Shown here: positions 27,401 through 36,104 of the stretch, piece by piece
How positions within the stretch are numbered: position 1 is the first letter of the stretch
Layout of the letters: each line of letters begins with the position of its first letter
DNA from: Bryopsis sp. KO-2023
Lineage: Eukaryota > Chlorophyta > Ulvophyceae > Bryopsidales > Bryopsidaceae
DNA length: 64,000 bases
Direction of reading: 5' to 3'
Assembly (NCBI GenBank): GCA_030272585.1
Contig: BSYQ01000005.1
Coordinates: 4,743,501-4,807,500 of the forward strand
The notes under the pieces: generated by a model
The model's database searches: none
What the model was told of the DNA's origin: nothing
What the model saw: only the letters and a program-made list of their open reading frames with translations
Position numbers and translations under genes: made by a program

Positions 27401-28571
27401 TTCCCCCGAGGCCGATCTGGATTGCCCTCTCTGCATCTCCCAATTTGAGTTGCGCTCTGCTTGCCTGCAGCACGAGCCAATCCATAATTAGAGAAATTTC
27501 AGTGGACTGAATGTGGGCTCTCCATCCAGTTCCAGAAAAGCGGAGGTCACAGGTGTGCATGGAGAGGATTCATTCGCAATCAGAATTTATGGTGTCGCCA
27601 TTACAACTGGTGGTACTTGTGAGGCTTATGTTCAGTGAAACAGTATGCTGTTATCCTTGATTGAATCGATTGGGATGTGTGTGTAATGTGAGAGCAAATT
27701 GAAAACACCACAAGCACAAAAATGAACTGGGGGGGGGGGGATTTGCCTGGAGTTCGTCTTCAAGCTTGGATATCCGCATCAGCAGCTCATGTTCTCGATC
27801 GACGTGTGGACTCAGACGCTGAGGGAGGCTGGCGTCAGGTGTGACGATTTGAGTCGTCGAGTTTGGCTTGGCATGGAACGTGGACTCATGCATCTCGACC
27901 AACTCCGCCAGGTACGAATGCACCAAGGTGTTGATCAGATTCGACACCGGCTCTGAGGTTCCCCCTTGCAAGTCCTCGCTCAGTGCCGATATCCTGTCGT
28001 CCAAATCCTGGAGCTCGAGCCTGACGCAATGCCAGTATATGGTCGCACAGGTTGCCAGATTCACCAGGTCAATCGAGGACCAATGAAGATATGACGACTT
28101 TAATTTCTCAATCACGAAGGCGGCACTGCCTGCTCATAGTTCTTACCTCGCGTCCTCTTGGTATCGTCGGCACTTCTCATAGCCGGCTCTCCCCCGATAC
28201 AAGTCGGACGCCGCAGCTCCCCCTTCGTCCGCCAGACTTACTGCGAGGCGTGCGACGAGGTCTTGCTGGATGCTTTCGATATGAAGCAGATGGGCCTTCT
28301 CCCGGCAGAACGACAGGAGCTCTTCGACTTTCGTCTTGGCCGAATCGCTGTCCGCTGGATCTGCGCCATCCCCGTTGACGCCCAACCGTCGGAGCAACAT
28401 GGCCTCGGCCTCCTGAATACTTGCCAGTACTCGAGTCGAAACACCCTCGCGGATCGCCTGTTCATTCTTGGCTTGATCGAGAAGATACCCTGGATCTCTC
28501 AGCGCCAACTGCAGTCGCGCATTCCCCCACTCCGCCTCCCCCAGTTGATCCTCCAGCCCGTCCCACTCCAT
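12426..28571 (-). CDS. Giant coiled-coil protein, about 35 exons, family not identified
   Basis: The model starts at ATG 28571 (MEWDGLEDQLGEAEW); an in-frame ATG at 28778 is possible. Firm 5' exons are 28147-28571, 27747-28020, 27360-27464, 26816-27148 and 26385-26476. The middle exons are approximate: 25.9, 25.1-25.4, 24.9, 24.4-24.5, 24.0-24.15, 23.4-23.6, 22.8-23.0, 22.4-22.5, 22.0-22.2, 21.7-21.8, 21.3-21.4, 20.65-20.75, 20.0-20.36, 19.8-19.9, 19.35-19.46, 19.15-19.21, 18.5-18.7, 18.2-18.3, 17.8-17.95, 17.6-17.7, 16.3-16.5 and 15.9-16.0 kb. The last exon is 12426-12578. An acidic stretch follows the N-terminal helical part (DGDGEEEED). Long heptad coils come next (EHKERELKRLKEKLSDIKA). 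A non-coil helical region at 14.2-15.8 kb holds SELLDCDHCAMVRSASELAK. A short second coil (LEERINRLVGRIASLNDKLK) comes near the end. The coil - helical domain - coil order recalls dynactin p150Glued, but no CAP-Gly domain is seen. It is probably a cytoskeletal or vesicle-tether scaffold. Confidence 0.7.
16040..16140 (+). repeat. Dispersed repeat, copy 1
   Basis: The core CGAGTGCAGCCCGTTCACGG followed by AAATGTGTTAT, preceded by an ACACATAT..TTACACAC stretch, matches the copy near 44010-44105. It lies in an intron of the coiled-coil gene. Confidence 0.65.
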
Positions 28572-28870
28572 CGCTCTCGACGCAGTCGTCACAAAATAAT
28601 CGGCTCCACGATCGTATCGCAACTTTCGTGCCCTTGATGCTCTCGACGCTGCACAATCGTTTCGATTCCAAACCTTGCTCGGAAGAAGCTTTCCCTGAAA
28701 GAAGAAACGAAAGCGGCTCCCCACGCCGCATTGAGGGACGGGAGTTGAGGGAGACGTCTTGCGCCCCAGGTCGGACATGCGTCACGTCAAACGATTTCTG
28801 GAGCAAGCATTCATCAGATGTTGGTCGGCTCAGGTTCTGGCATTGGCGAGTTGCAGGAGTTTCTTGAGAG
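28572..28870. promoter_or_regulatory. Bidirectional promoter region, coiled-coil gene / SDR gene
   Basis: Two head-to-head genes begin on either side, with at most 299 bp between the two start codons. If the minus gene starts at the in-frame ATG at 28778, only 92 bp remain. A TTTCTTCTTTCAG acceptor-like stretch on the minus strand near 28700 suggests a 5'-UTR intron for the minus gene. I see no clear TATA box. Confidence 0.4.
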
Positions 28871-30755
28871 ATGTTCGGGCTCATTGCAATTGTTCTCCTT
28901 TTCTTAAATTTCGGCCTCTACGCCGTCTTCCAAATAGTCGCCGCGTTCGTTTACAAGCCCCAGGACTTGAAGAAGAAATACGACGCAGAATGGGCGCTCG
29001 TCACTGGAGCGAGTTCAGGTGACCGCGAATCTCGATCAGCAGAGGTCCATCTCGTTGTTGGGGCGTTTTCGCGAAGACACGCGCGCCGTCGTATTTGTGG
29101 ATGGCGTGGAAAACGTTCAAAACGTCTTGTTCCCTGATCTCGCGCAGGTATTGGGAAGTCCATTGCTTGGAAACTCGCTAGCCAAGGGCTGAACGTCGTG
29201 CTGGTGTCTTTGCCGGAGAAGCTGTTGCATTCCACTGCGGACGAGATCCGCTCTGCCTTCCCTAAAGTCGAAGTTAAAACGGTTGGGTTCTAGAGGCACA
29301 ATATTTCGCGCAGCAAACGAACGAATGCGTCGATTTCATCGGAAGAATAACACCCTGCTGGATATTGTACGCGTGCTGATATAATCCTGGAAAAGAATAA
29401 CCACCGCATATGCACATGCAGCAATAGCATGCAAATCTAACGCTTGGTTTACGATTGTCTACACCCTGACTTCTGTCATTGAACAAATCCCACAATTGCT
29501 TCCCTGGATCCTTAATCGTATGATTTCAGAAAGGGGCGCTTGCCTCTGTGGAATGGATCCTGGCCATACCCATTGATTGATTAACAGTGGAATTGGAGAC
29601 AAGCACCCGTATTTGTTGATTTATGTAGGTTGAGGCTGATTTGAGTGGGGACGGCTACATGGAAACAATCAAGGTTGCAACGAAAGACATCAACATTCAA
29701 TGCGTCTTCAACAATGCTGGCTACATGGTCACTGGATTTTTCCATGAATCGTAAGCTGTACGGTGCTGAAATGACATGCCAGTTTCAAATAAAACCCACA
29801 GTAATTTGATTTTTGATGGTTGTTTTTTTTATTCACTTGGGACCTGAACAGTTCCCAACAAGGCAAGGGAAGGGTGAATGGAAAAAGATCTGTAGACTGT
29901 TCAAGAACACAGTGGATTGAATGGAGTTGTGAGGAATCGCTCTCTTCTGCATGTCAGACGTAGACGCATATGAAAGACAGGGATTTCGGTTTTGCTTTTT
30001 ATTTGTTTTGTTTTATTTTGCCCTGATGATTTCCCTGTGTGGTGTCAGGCCCCTCGAAAGACAAGAGAAGAATTTGCACTGCAACGTCACATCATGTGTC
30101 AAGATTACTCATCATTTCATTAATCAAATGGTAAGCCTGTGAACACCAACCTTCTGGAATTGGACCTCACTCATTGTAGTGCCTATCCTTTGTTGGATTG
30201 TTGTTGATTCAGTATAGTCGGCATGGTCGTTTGAGTTATCTATTGTGGTGTTTTGCTGTCCAGATTGAAAAGAAACTCAGGGGCTGCGTGGTTTTCACGT
30301 CCTCCCCGGCTGGAATCATGCCTGGCCCTTTTGCAGTGCTCTACGCAGCCACCAAAAGTTTCCTTTCAGTGTTTGGAGCTTCTGTGGCGGGCGAGGTCAA
30401 ATCCAAGGGAATCGATGTGATGGTTTTCCACCCATCCCCAGTCGCTTCCAGGTTCTACGAAAACCAGAAAAAAATCGGCGCATTGGAGTTTTTCAAGAAG
30501 TTTGCCAAGAAACCAGACGACCTGCCTGAAGAGATTTTCTCTTGCATCGGACGAACGGTGTGGGCTGATTTAGGACCAACAGCAATGATGTTCAGGTTGA
30601 TCACCAAAGTCATTGATTATAATGCCTTGGCCACGATGATTTCTTTCACAGCCCACACGATGGCAGATTTCAAACGGCAATCCCAAGAAGGTGCTGCCGG
30701 TGGGGGCAGCACTTCATCGATTTTTGGTCCTTTTTTTTTATGCATGTTACCATAG
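28871..30755 (+). CDS. ER-type short-chain dehydrogenase/reductase (17-beta-HSD / 3-ketoacyl-CoA reductase-like)
   Basis: Five phase-consistent exons (28871-29018, 29148-29281, 29629-29750, 30049-30130, 30264-30755) give 325 residues, the usual size for this family. An N-terminal hydrophobic segment (MFGLIAIVLLFLNFGLYAVF) is a likely ER signal anchor. Rossmann-fold landmarks follow: nucleotide-binding loop TGASSGIGKS, an NNAG motif, a catalytic Asn in LHCNVTS, a Ser in FTSSPAG and the active-site YAATK. These are the SDR catalytic set Asn-Ser-Tyr-Lys. Known relatives reduce 3-ketoacyl-CoA in fatty-acid elongation or act on steroids with NAD(P)H; the substrate here cannot be told. The C-terminus (about 40 residues after the last core helix) is Gly/Ser-rich and ends in a short hydrophobic tail, without the KKxx-type ER signal of animal HSD17B12. 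It is divergent from the coiled-coil gene upstream. Confidence 0.9.
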
Positions 30756-31216
30756 CAAATGAAACCCAGCAGATTTTGGGGGGGAGCCAACTGAGTGCTT
30801 GCAGTATCTCCATATGTTGAGTTGGCAAATTAGGGCTTGTGCCTGAAGAGAGAATCATGTGTTCTGTGACATTTATGTCACACAGCTACTCTGAAAGTCT
30901 TATTTATATGGGTTTGCTTGGGTTTCTTTTCGGTGGAGAAAGGGGTTTGCTCCGATTGTTTTCTGTTTTTCTTCTGGCCTTTGGTGGGAGCATGGTTTTC
31001 TTGAGAAAGAATTCATGAACGAACATCAACATTTTCGAAAAAAAGAAATCCGAACCAAAAAAGGATGATATCACAGACAATTCACATTGTTGAAGAACTG
31101 GTTTTCGTCTCTTCGTCACAGAGCAAGCGCGCGAAATTCCTGTGTCGCCGCTGGCTCATATCCCTGTCGTTTTGAGGGGTTAAAAGTTGCCCTTCCCATC
31201 GTCGCTCCTGACAAGA
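30756..31216. other. Intergenic spacer between SDR and TRAPPC12-like genes
   Basis: The spacer contains a G-run, AT-rich sequence and short frames only. The first part is the likely 3' UTR of the SDR gene. 31080-31216 is C/G-richer and probably the promoter and 5' UTR of the next gene. No other element is seen. Confidence 0.45.
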
Positions 31217-33751
31217 ATGCATCCGCTTCAGTCGACACCCCCTGTTGCCCTCTGGAACACACCAATTCTTCGAAAGAATACGAACGTCGACCTTGACGAC
31301 CAAGGACTGCAAGCCCTCGCGCTTCAGGTTAACCAGTCAAGTAGGACTACTCCCTTTCTTTGGTCACCTAGGATCGGCTCCACAGATCCCGTCCACTGTC
31401 TCACGTATCTTCTTATTCCACCTACCGATCGAAAGGATCGACGCTGAAGTCCGAGAGATCCGTGCAGGGATGTTGGCAAACGATAATTCGGGAGGTTTCG
31501 GTTAAATCCGTGGCCCCGGTGGAAGACAAGCTCGAAAGGGCGACGTATTTGGTGTTGGCTTTGATGAAAACGAAACAATACACACGAGCAGCCGAAGAGC
31601 TGCAACAGTTGGGCGACTTTGACTCGAGCGAGTTCTCAAAACAAACCCCCAAAGGTGGCAATGCACTTCGACGTTTACTGTGACGTCTTTAATGTGGAAA
31701 GGAGAACGCGCGCGTCTGACACCAACATTTACATTTACATGTTTTTTTTCCCAAACAATTCCACGAAAGGAAATTTCTTCAAGATTTCGAATTGAGAGGA
31801 GCATATATAAGGGTTGATTCTTTGTCTTGCAATGAACCAGGCTGCGTTAATGTTGTGCCTTTTGCTCTGCGATTGCTTCATGCCCAACTGCCACAGTTTT
31901 TAGGAAAACCAAAGGTGGCCATCGATTTGCTCTATCGTCTGCTGGATTTTTGCCTCAACAAGCAATCATCGGTCGCAGGAGATCCTGAAGAAGAAACTGA
32001 ACTGGATCAGGTCTGTCTTGAGATGCATTTCTTAAAGTTGCACGCAGTCTGCCAGCGACCGAAAATATGTGAAAAAATAGGGGGAAGCACAAGATGTTGT
32101 TGTGCTTTTAGCAAAAATAATGATCCAGTCTTGAAATTATGAAAGCATTCACGATCTAAAATTGTTCGACAAGCATTTTTTATAAGATTTTGTTGGGGGA
32201 AACCCAACCCCAAAGTCAGTTTTCAGGGCATATTTTGCATCCTGGGTGATCCTGTTCTCGAATTCCCTCCGTTTTTGGTTAATGATTTTTTAAATTCAAT
32301 TTTTGTTTAATTAATATTTTCTGTGTGGTCTTCTGAATAGCCCAGTACAACTGGTGGTGAGTCAGCTACTGGGGAGGAAACTCAGGTTGGGAAAATAGAC
32401 AGCAAGGCAAGTTGGTCCCGTCGACATGAGACGGTTGTATGGTGTTTGATTAGTCACCATTTGCTGTTCGGGGACTTCATCGTGGCACTTCGCTGGCTCA
32501 ATTGGCTGCTGGAAAACCGACGGCAAGATTGTAAGGCATGTTGAAAAGGAGATAATGGAATGGGTCTTTCCTTAATTGGTGAACAATGGGGAATACATCA
32601 ACCAAGTTGATAGGGGGGGTCAGGGTTTGGTTCACCTGTGGAATCAGTTCCAGCCAGATTGATGACTGTTTATGGAGTGTTTACATGCTGGCCCAAAAGT
32701 CTCAATACCCAGGGGCATCCTGTTGAGGTTTCTTTCTTTTTTTTTGGGGGGGGGGGGAGGGGGAATTAAGAGGGGTTTGAGATCTTTGGTGCTATTTGAA
32801 GGTTAAAATATGAGTTTGGGATGAGTTTGATCTATGCGCAGGTGTGGTTTGCGGTGGCCTGTGTTCAATTGATGCTTGGAGATGTGCTTGAAGCCAAAGT
32901 TTCCTCACAGAAAGTGTCCGACAGCTCGCTATCCATTTTGCTGCAAGGATTATGCGATTTCTCCCTAGGCGAACATCGAAGTAAGTTTCCAAATATTGAT
33001 GAGCACAAACAAAAAACAAGATCAATTTGAAACAATATGAATTTTCTGTCGAGAAGGGGATGTTTTTTTTTGGCATTTTTCTAGAAGATTTTTTTTTGTG
33101 TTTTCTTTGTAGGTGCCGCCGGTGTGTTTGATTCTGTCACTGCCAACGTCAGTGTTCGAAGTGCAGTTCTGAACAATAAGTCGATTTGCCATGTCCATTT
33201 GAGCAATTTGCCGGCTGCAACAAACACGCTGATGGTCGGTCTGCATGAGCGGCCTTTGCAAACCGTGCATGTAAGCGGCAAACTCTTCTGAATTTTCAGA
33301 AAAAAAAAAGAACTTCTGCTCTGTTCGAGCAGAATGTCAAGTCCATATGAACTATCAAGAACTAGCATGGAATTTTCTCCAAGGTCCAGCATACTATGTT
33401 AATCCTTTGGGGGGGCGTGTCACTGCGGAGGAATGCCCACTGCCATAGTAAGAAGAGACGACCATGCTGTTTGTATTTTTGTGCATCAAGTTTGGCGGCT
33501 CAATCCTATCGTTACAGATGAGCAGAGTGATCGAAACGACTTCAGCATCCCTGCATTGCTTGAAAACCTTGGTTAGCAAAACTCTAATTTTGTCTTTGGT
33601 TTATTTCTAGGAACACCTCGTTTTGACTCTCTGCACTCTGTACGACTTGAAAGGAGGCATTGCTGGCCGAGAAGCCAGAAATCAATTGGCAAACTACCTC
33701 AATAATTTCATCCCCGATGATTTTGACAAATCAGTCTTTCTGCAAACGTAG
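31217..33751 (+). CDS. TRAPPC12: TRAPP complex subunit 12-like TPR protein
   Basis: Seven phase-consistent exons (31217-31327, 31372-31654, 31841-32010, 32341-32535, 32842-32980, 33113-33270, 33611-33751) encode 398 residues. The segment MKTKQYTRAAEELQQLGDFD, then VVPFALRLLHAQLPQFLGKP, then LNNKSICHVHLSNLPAA, then EHLVLTLCTLYDLKGG follows the C-terminal half of metazoan TRAPPC12/TTC15 in order: the VPF-RILHAELQQYLGNP region, the last TPRs with NNNAAVCLLYLGKL, and the ending LTTMYELE. TRAPPC12 belongs to TRAPPIII, which promotes ER-to-Golgi and autophagy traffic through a Rab GTPase. The long N-terminal region of the animal protein is absent. Intron 1 is only 44 nt. Intron 4 needs a GC donor (TGTAAG|GCATGT) to hold the frame; the neighbouring GT would break it. 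Confidence 0.88.
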
Positions 33752-34138
33752 CCTCATTGATGTGGTTTTTTTTTTTGTTTTTTTTTCCCTGTCTCGTTTG
33801 GACAGGAAATGGCATTGCCAAGAAAAAGGTTGGGTTGGTTTGTGCGTTATGGATGTAACAACTATTCATCAAGAAGCCATGAAACATGCTATTTACACCT
33901 GCATTGCAGCCTCTACTTAACATCTATATACAAACACCACCAGTAACTTCAGCACCAAAAAAAGAAGCAAAAAGTCGATAGTAAATTCCACCAACCATTT
34001 TGTAACAAAAAGGAAGCTCTACAACGGTCCACAAAAAAGTCTCCCAAATTTGAATATTTTTTGAACATGGTGCAGATCTGGGGTTCAAATCCTGCGGGCA
34101 CTGACGCCAGAAACTCAGCTGCAACCTGATCTACGGAT
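33752..34138. other. Convergent 3' spacer
   Basis: The TRAPPC12-like gene (plus) and the small basic-protein gene (minus) end towards each other here. T-runs follow the plus-strand stop. Minus-strand frames in 33924-34155 run into the neighbouring terminal exon and are not separate genes. Confidence 0.5.
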
Positions 34139-35470
34139 TTAACAAGTTTCTTCATCTCCTAGAAGCGCCCTTCTTTTTCTTTCTTTTAATTGTTCTTTTT
34201 TCATTTGCTTTTTTTTCTCGGCCTTCTGTAAGTATATCTGTGCCATTGACACCTTCTCTCTCCTGTGGGTTTCCCTGTCTGCGTCGATGTCCTGCGGAAA
34301 TAAAGCCAATAATGTAATATATATATATTATACAAATATATAATGTCAGACATTCTGGCTCAGATCACCGGTGCATTGCCTACACTGTGATTTGCTCTGC
34401 CATTCTTGCATGGACTTTTCTTTTTCAGAAAACACAGTAAAAAATACAATTTCAGTGAACCCTTGATGCAGTACAGTGGATTAGCTGGCCCTGGCAGGTT
34501 GAGTTCACGTTTTCGAATTTTCTCTTTGCAACAGATTGGACAAATTAGATCGAAAGCTACATAAAAACCTGCCACTTTGCAAACTGCTGTAAATCCGGGA
34601 GGTTTTTTTTTCGGAACTCCCAAAAAATGTTTTTTTGACGAACATTTAATAACCCAACACCCGTGGCTGTCCGGTTATTAATCGCTTTCGGAAATTTCCC
34701 CTGATTTACAGTAGTTGAATTTCAGTGGCCCGCTCAATGACCTTGACCAAAATATGTTGAGTATAAAAAGTGGTGTTACTCCGATCGTTAAATTTCTGAC
34801 CTTCATATAACCTTCCACGCATTCATCAAACCCTTCTTCTCCCCTTTCAATTAGTCCCGAGTCGACCTACCCACATTCAAAGAAAGGAATGCATTAGAAA
34901 GTGAAATCCAAAAGAATGAGTTTTTTGGAAGTGAGTCCAAAGAGGGGCAAAAAAAAAAAAAAAACAACATAGCACAATTCAGAAAAAAAAAAATCCCACT
35001 AAAAATATGTACTGCCACCATGCAAGGTCGCAAAACCAATCAATCAATGCAGGTATAAACATAAACACAGGCAAAATCAGGTTTATCTATCTAAAACCCG
35101 ATGGAAAAAATGATGATGTTGGGAAAAACCCAACCCTGTGAAAGAGAGGGATGCAGAACTAAAACAGTGAAAAAAAATTGTAAAAAAATTCGGAACGAAA
35201 AAAACAACTAAAACATTCCACCCAAGCCGAACTTACTTTGATCATAGCAATCTTTCTGTCACCTCCATAGTAAGCAAACCAAACTTTTTCCGGGTTTCCT
35301 GGTATTTGCCGTTTTAGGATCTTCTTCGGTTCTTCCTCCAGTCCCCATTGTCTCCTTTTTTCCCTCTCCTTTTCTTCCCTTTTTTCCTTCGGTGTCAATT
35401 TCTTTTTTTCAATCTTTTTCTGAGGTTTTACAGGATCCTCCCCCGCTCCTTTTCGCGATGCCCTCGGCAT
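34139..35470 (-). CDS. Small lysine/glutamate-rich protein, three exons, unknown family
   Basis: The exons are 35237-35470, 34801-34866 and 34139-34291. All are phase 0 with GT/AG borders (ATCAAA|GTAAGT, tag|GTCGAC, cag|GACATC), giving 150 residues plus TAA. The N-terminal 50 residues are strongly basic (PQKKIEKKKLTPKEKREEKE). A short folded-looking core follows (EKVWFAYYGGDRKIAMIKVD, then GFDECVEGYMK). The C-terminal third is a charged helix ending in a basic cluster (ERKRRALLGDEETC). The charge pattern suggests a nuclear or RNA/ribosome-associated protein, but I cannot name a family. An upstream in-frame extension to about 35542 lacks an ATG and was not used. The gene is head to head with the SIL1-like gene. 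Confidence 0.72.
34300..34800. other. Second intron of the basic-protein gene
   Basis: This 509-bp intron contains an unrelated minus-strand frame at 34360-34623 with a CPICC motif and Leu/Lys-rich sequence. The spacing is not that of a known zinc-binding domain and the splice phases do not include it. I read it as intronic. Confidence 0.4.
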
Positions 35471-36104
35471 TTTTACACTGCGAACGCTCGTCGAGAGGTG
35501 TCGCTCGCTGAACAACCCGTTGCTGATGTTTACCTCTGCCACCTTTCAAATAGGGCTGCAGAGTTTAATGCAGGTCTGACATGCAATCACAGTGATTCTG
35601 GCAGGGAAGCATTTCGCCAATTTTCACATAATTTCTGTTATTTTCCCATGTCAGTCCAATGGTTCTGTTTCTTGTTCAAGTTTCGTCCTATTCCCTCAGA
35701 CTTTATGTATGCTCCTCCCATACATCCAGAATCAACTGCTGCACATTCATCGACACAGCCGAACTGGCTATTTCGATCTAGAAACCCAGCAATTCTCATT
35801 TGTTTTTTTAATGAAAAACAATCGCCTGTTTAAAAAAAAAACGAAAGAAAAAAAGAAAGAAAGACATCAGCTTTCGAAGCAGCCACCTGCCAATCATCTT
35901 GCAACAGCACCAAGACTGTCGTACAATGGGGACACCGCATGGCAGGAAGCTACCGAGAAACTGCCGCCGCCACGCACACAGATCCTCAATCCCAATCCAC
36001 AAAATCTCGTCGACGACCCCACATCCCCAAGGATCGCTTCGCTTCGTGTCCAAATCTTTCCAATTTCCTTCGGCCCTGACTCACTTTGTTTTTTAGTGAA
36101 CGGC
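35471..36104. promoter_or_regulatory. Bidirectional promoter region, basic-protein gene / SIL1-like gene
   Basis: 634 bp separate two head-to-head start codons. The plus frame is open upstream of the SIL1 start back to 35592, but that extension contains poly-lysine from A-runs and would bury the signal peptide, so it is taken as 5' UTR. No clear TATA or other element is recognised. Confidence 0.4.
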
